Shown here: piece after piece, positions 6,352 through 7,765 of the stretch
Layout of the letters: every line of letters starts with the position of its first letter
Numbering within the stretch: the first letter of the stretch is position 1
Assembly (NCBI GenBank): GCA_003241285.1
Contig: QFOT01000107.1
Span: forward strand, 1 to 7,765
Reading direction: 5' to 3'
DNA: 7,765 bases
Source: Micavibrio aeruginosavorus
GTDB lineage: Bacteria; Pseudomonadota; Alphaproteobacteria; Micavibrionales; Micavibrionaceae
Translations under genes and position numbers: made by a program
Notes under the pieces: generated by a model
Database searches by the model: none
What the model was told of the DNA's origin: nothing
The model's input: the letters and a program-made list of their open reading frames with translations, nothing else

Positions 6352-6864
6352 ATGATGCAGATGATTTCTGGAAAAGATCTGGCGAGGCTGTACCTGGATT
6401 TACAGGTACCGTCGATGCTCGGCCTTATCCTGTCGAAGGATCAGGATCTTTGCTCGAGCGATGACTGCAAACTGCGCCGGGCCTTTCAGGAGCTTTCTCC
6501 GCTGGAGAGCCTTATCTCGATTGCCTGCTGCTTTCATGTGCTCGTGCCGCATCTGCATCATGAGCGTGACTTGATCGAGCCTTTTTTGACCCATGCCGAT
6601 TATATACTGGATGATTACGCGCCGCACTGGATGCGCCAGTCTTTGCCCGCCACAAATGAGTGGAATAATTTCATCCGTGATGATTTGGAACTCACCGCCG
6701 ATCTTTTGACATTATTATCGGATGCTGCGCTCGGCGTTCATCCGGCGATCGAAGAAATATGCGATATATTAAATGAACAGGCATTTTTGAAATCACTTTC
6801 CCCCACCCCACTGCCTGCAAATATCACAAACGTCATTCGTTTTCCGATAGAGCGTCGGGTTTAA
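6352..6864 (+). CDS. conserved-looking hypothetical protein, helical, 170 residues
   Basis: I do not recognise this protein. The start at 6352 is chosen over the in-frame ATG at 6331 because GGAG (6340-6343) lies 8 bases upstream; the next codon is also ATG. The sequence is soluble-looking and mostly helical, with several cysteines and histidines (DLCSSDDCKL, IACCFHVLVPHLHHERD), an acidic middle (YILDDYAPHW, IRDDLELTADLL) and a basic tail, NVIRFPIERRV. There is no signal peptide and no obvious membrane segment. The clustered Cys and His residues might bind a metal, but there is no clean known motif. Base composition and codon use match the core genes rather than the AT-rich insertions. It diverges from the comM operon and its stop overlaps the convergent HIT gene by four bases. 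Confidence 0.8.
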   Translation: MMQMISGKDLARLYLDLQVPSMLGLILSKDQDLCSSDDCKLRRAFQELSPLESLISIACCFHVLVPHLHHERDLIEPFLTHADYILDDYAPHWMRQSLPATNEWNNFIRDDLELTADLLTLLSDAALGVHPAIEEICDILNEQAFLKSLSPTPLPANITNVIRFPIERRV

Positions 6865-7220
6865 TCTGCCAGCATTGCGCCTAAAGTTTTACCGCCAACG
6901 ATATGAAGGTGAAAATGCGGCACTTCCTGTCCGCCATTGGAACCCGTATTGGCAATGGTCCGGAAACCGTTTTCGCTGACGCCGATTTCTTTCACGACTT
7001 TTGGAATGGCGCGATAAAACGCAAGAATTTCCGCGTCCGATGCCTTCGCATTAAAATCGTCGATATTCAGATATTTCCCCTTGGGAATAACCAGCGCATG
7101 AACGGGCGCTTTTGGAAACGCGTCGTGAAACGCGAGCACGAAATCGTCTTCATAAATTTTTCTGGAAGGGATTTCGCCGCGCAGAATACGGGCGAAAATA
7201 TTATTGTCATCATAGGTCAT
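6861..7220 (-). CDS. HIT-family (HINT-type) nucleotide hydrolase/transferase
   Basis: HIT proteins cleave nucleoside phosphoramidates or related nucleotide conjugates with a catalytic histidine; the natural substrate in bacteria is usually unknown. The 119-residue protein is the normal size for the HINT branch. It has NIFARILRGEIPSRKIYEDD (7-26), APVHALVIPKGKY (38-50) and the defining triad QEVPHFHLHIVGG (98-110; His102, His104, His106, the last two positions matching the usual catalytic/metal-like HxHxH pattern). The ATG at 7220 has only AGG two bases upstream, so the start context is weak. It is convergent with the upstream plus-strand gene; both TAA stops share TTAA at 6861-6864. Confidence 0.95.
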   Translation of the reverse strand: MTYDDNNIFARILRGEIPSRKIYEDDFVLAFHDAFPKAPVHALVIPKGKYLNIDDFNAKASDAEILAFYRAIPKVVKEIGVSENGFRTIANTGSNGGQEVPHFHLHIVGGKTLGAMLAD

Positions 7221-7284
7221 AACCTAAGATTAGATCATCGGATCAGGGGCGGCAAGGTGGAGAGAAACAGGAATTGCTAATACG

Positions 7285-7301
7285 CTTGGGAAAATCCCAA
7301 G
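7285..7301. repeat. 17-bp perfect hairpin/palindrome
   Basis: CTTGGGA (7285-7291), a 3-base AAA spacer, then TCCCAAG (7295-7301), a perfect 7-bp inverted repeat. There is no T-run after it on either strand, so it is not a standard terminator. It lies upstream of both the HIT gene and the plus-strand gene at 7474, where an operator would be placed. Confidence 0.5.
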
Positions 7302-7323
7302 AGTCGCATGGAAGATTCATAAC

Positions 7324-7340
7324 TTTACATAGCATGTAAA
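7324..7340. repeat. 17-bp AT-rich perfect inverted repeat
   Basis: TTTACAT (7324-7330), spacer AGC, then ATGTAAA (7334-7340). It ends 6 bases before the candidate -35 box at 7347, a common place for a regulator site. The A-run after it and the T-run at 7345-7348 are too weak and misplaced for a confident terminator. Confidence 0.45.
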
Positions 7341-7346
7341 AAAATT

Positions 7347-7375
7347 TTGCGGCCTGTGGAAAAACGTGATATAAG
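7347..7375 (+). promoter_or_regulatory. candidate sigma-70-type promoter for the gene at 7474
   Basis: TTGCGG (7347-7352) and TATAAG (7370-7375) are separated by 17 bases, the preferred spacing for housekeeping sigma factors. Transcription would begin near 7382, leaving a leader of about 90 bases that includes the small hairpin at 7421-7435. Confidence 0.5.
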
Positions 7376-7420
7376 CATATTCTAATCAATAAAATACTTA
7401 ATGATCAAACCGCAAAAAAT

Positions 7421-7435
7421 ATGCCTCTAAGGCAT
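7421..7435 (+). other. small leader hairpin before the gene at 7474
   Basis: ATGCCT (7421-7426), loop CTA, AGGCAT (7430-7435) form a perfect 6-bp stem within the predicted leader. It is followed by TGATTTTG rather than a clean T-run. It may be a structural leader element or part of an operator. Confidence 0.35.
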
Positions 7436-7473
7436 TGATTTTGAAGGATTTGACGCTTCAGGGAGATGATGCC

Positions 7474-7765
7474 ATGCCAAGAAACGGTTACTGGATCGAA
7501 TGCATACCTGTTCAGGAACAGGGCAATGAATTCAACACTGCTGACAATCATTTATATAGCGCGACAACGGAATCTTTCCCGGAAATTGCCGAGATGGCGC
7601 CATCGCCCGATCAGGCTATCGAAAAGCTTCGCGATCGCCTGAAAAGAATCCGCACGGATTACAAGAACACCGGAAAGCTGCTGCCCGAGCTTGGTAATCC
7701 TGTCCGGCCGCCGCATCGCCTGCGCAGTATTTCAGGCTGGATTTCGGTCTATGTCGAATTCCCCG
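7474..7765 (+). CDS. hypothetical protein, possibly HicB-like N-terminal fold; runs off right edge
   Basis: The ATG at 7474 is preferred over the ATGs at 7466 and 7469 (another frame) because GGGAG (7461-7465) lies 8 bases upstream and this frame stays open to the window end (97 codons seen). The visible protein starts MPRNGYWIECIPVQEQ, then has FPEIAEMAPSPDQAIEKLRDRLKRI (about residues 36-60) and ends in a basic-to-hydrophobic stretch around RPPHRLRSISGWISVYVEFP. The order 'FPE-(gap)-SPDQAIEKLRDRL' followed by GKLLPE recalls the beta-strand/helix pattern of HicB antitoxins (FPELPGC...T.EEA...L), but the conserved PGC is absent and no HicA gene is seen upstream. I therefore leave the function open. 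It has its own candidate promoter and a 250-base upstream region. Confidence 0.7.
   Translation, partial: MPRNGYWIECIPVQEQGNEFNTADNHLYSATTESFPEIAEMAPSPDQAIEKLRDRLKRIRTDYKNTGKLLPELGNPVRPPHRLRSISGWISVYVEFP

Noticed and set aside
7285..7301. Rho-independent terminator for the HIT or neighbouring gene
   Set aside because: The 7-bp stem is followed by no T-run on either strand, and it lies upstream of both neighbouring genes rather than after one.
7221..7473. tRNA or small RNA gene in the intergenic region
   Set aside because: No cloverleaf pattern, T-loop consensus or terminator-ended transcript could be made out on either strand.

Overview
The window looks like chromosomal DNA of an alphaproteobacterium. 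The gene order rmuC-def-fmt-truA is typical of that class as I know it, and most genes have moderate G+C with clear alphaproteobacterial-type sequences. The species cannot be named from the sequence. Two genes, the four-helix-bundle ORF at 1563-1958 and the secreted TPR protein at 5251-6126, are visibly AT-richer than their neighbours. Both lie at junctions that look like insertions.

Layout. From 6239 down to 1 there is one tightly packed minus-strand gene series. In transcription order it holds a 38-codon remnant of a comM 5' end, a secreted NTR-like/TPR protein, intact comM (Mg-chelatase-type AAA+ ATPase of the ComM/YifB family), rmuC, def (peptide deformylase), a four-helix-bundle '23S rRNA intervening sequence' family protein, fmt (Met-tRNA formyltransferase) and truA (tRNA pseudouridine synthase, cut by the window edge). 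Junctions are ATGA or TAATG overlaps or gaps of 6 to 22 bases, and I see no terminator between them, so a long operon is likely. Def and Fmt act at opposite ends of the formyl-methionine cycle, and TruA modifies tRNA anticodon arms. ComM and RmuC belong to DNA recombination and processing. On the plus strand, an unrecognised 170-residue protein (6352-6864) diverges from this block and converges, with stop codons overlapping in TTAA, on a minus-strand HIT-family protein (6861-7220). A 253-base intergenic region with several small palindromes and one fair promoter precedes a plus-strand gene of unknown, possibly HicB-like, type that runs off the right edge (7474-7765).

Most interesting points. 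(1) The four-helix-bundle gene between def and fmt is bounded by an imperfect 30-bp inverted repeat (26/30), each arm made of two 14-bp units. The repeat arms themselves carry the def stop, the start and stop of the inserted gene, and the fmt start. It looks like a compact mobile intervening-sequence cassette that has landed in an essential operon without breaking it. (2) The secreted TPR gene sits between two copies of the comM 5' end. Over 35 codons the copies are 80% identical in DNA (84/105) but 33/35 in protein, with 15 synonymous against 2 replacement codon changes. That pattern suggests two functional comM lineages meeting by gene transfer rather than a simple recent duplication.
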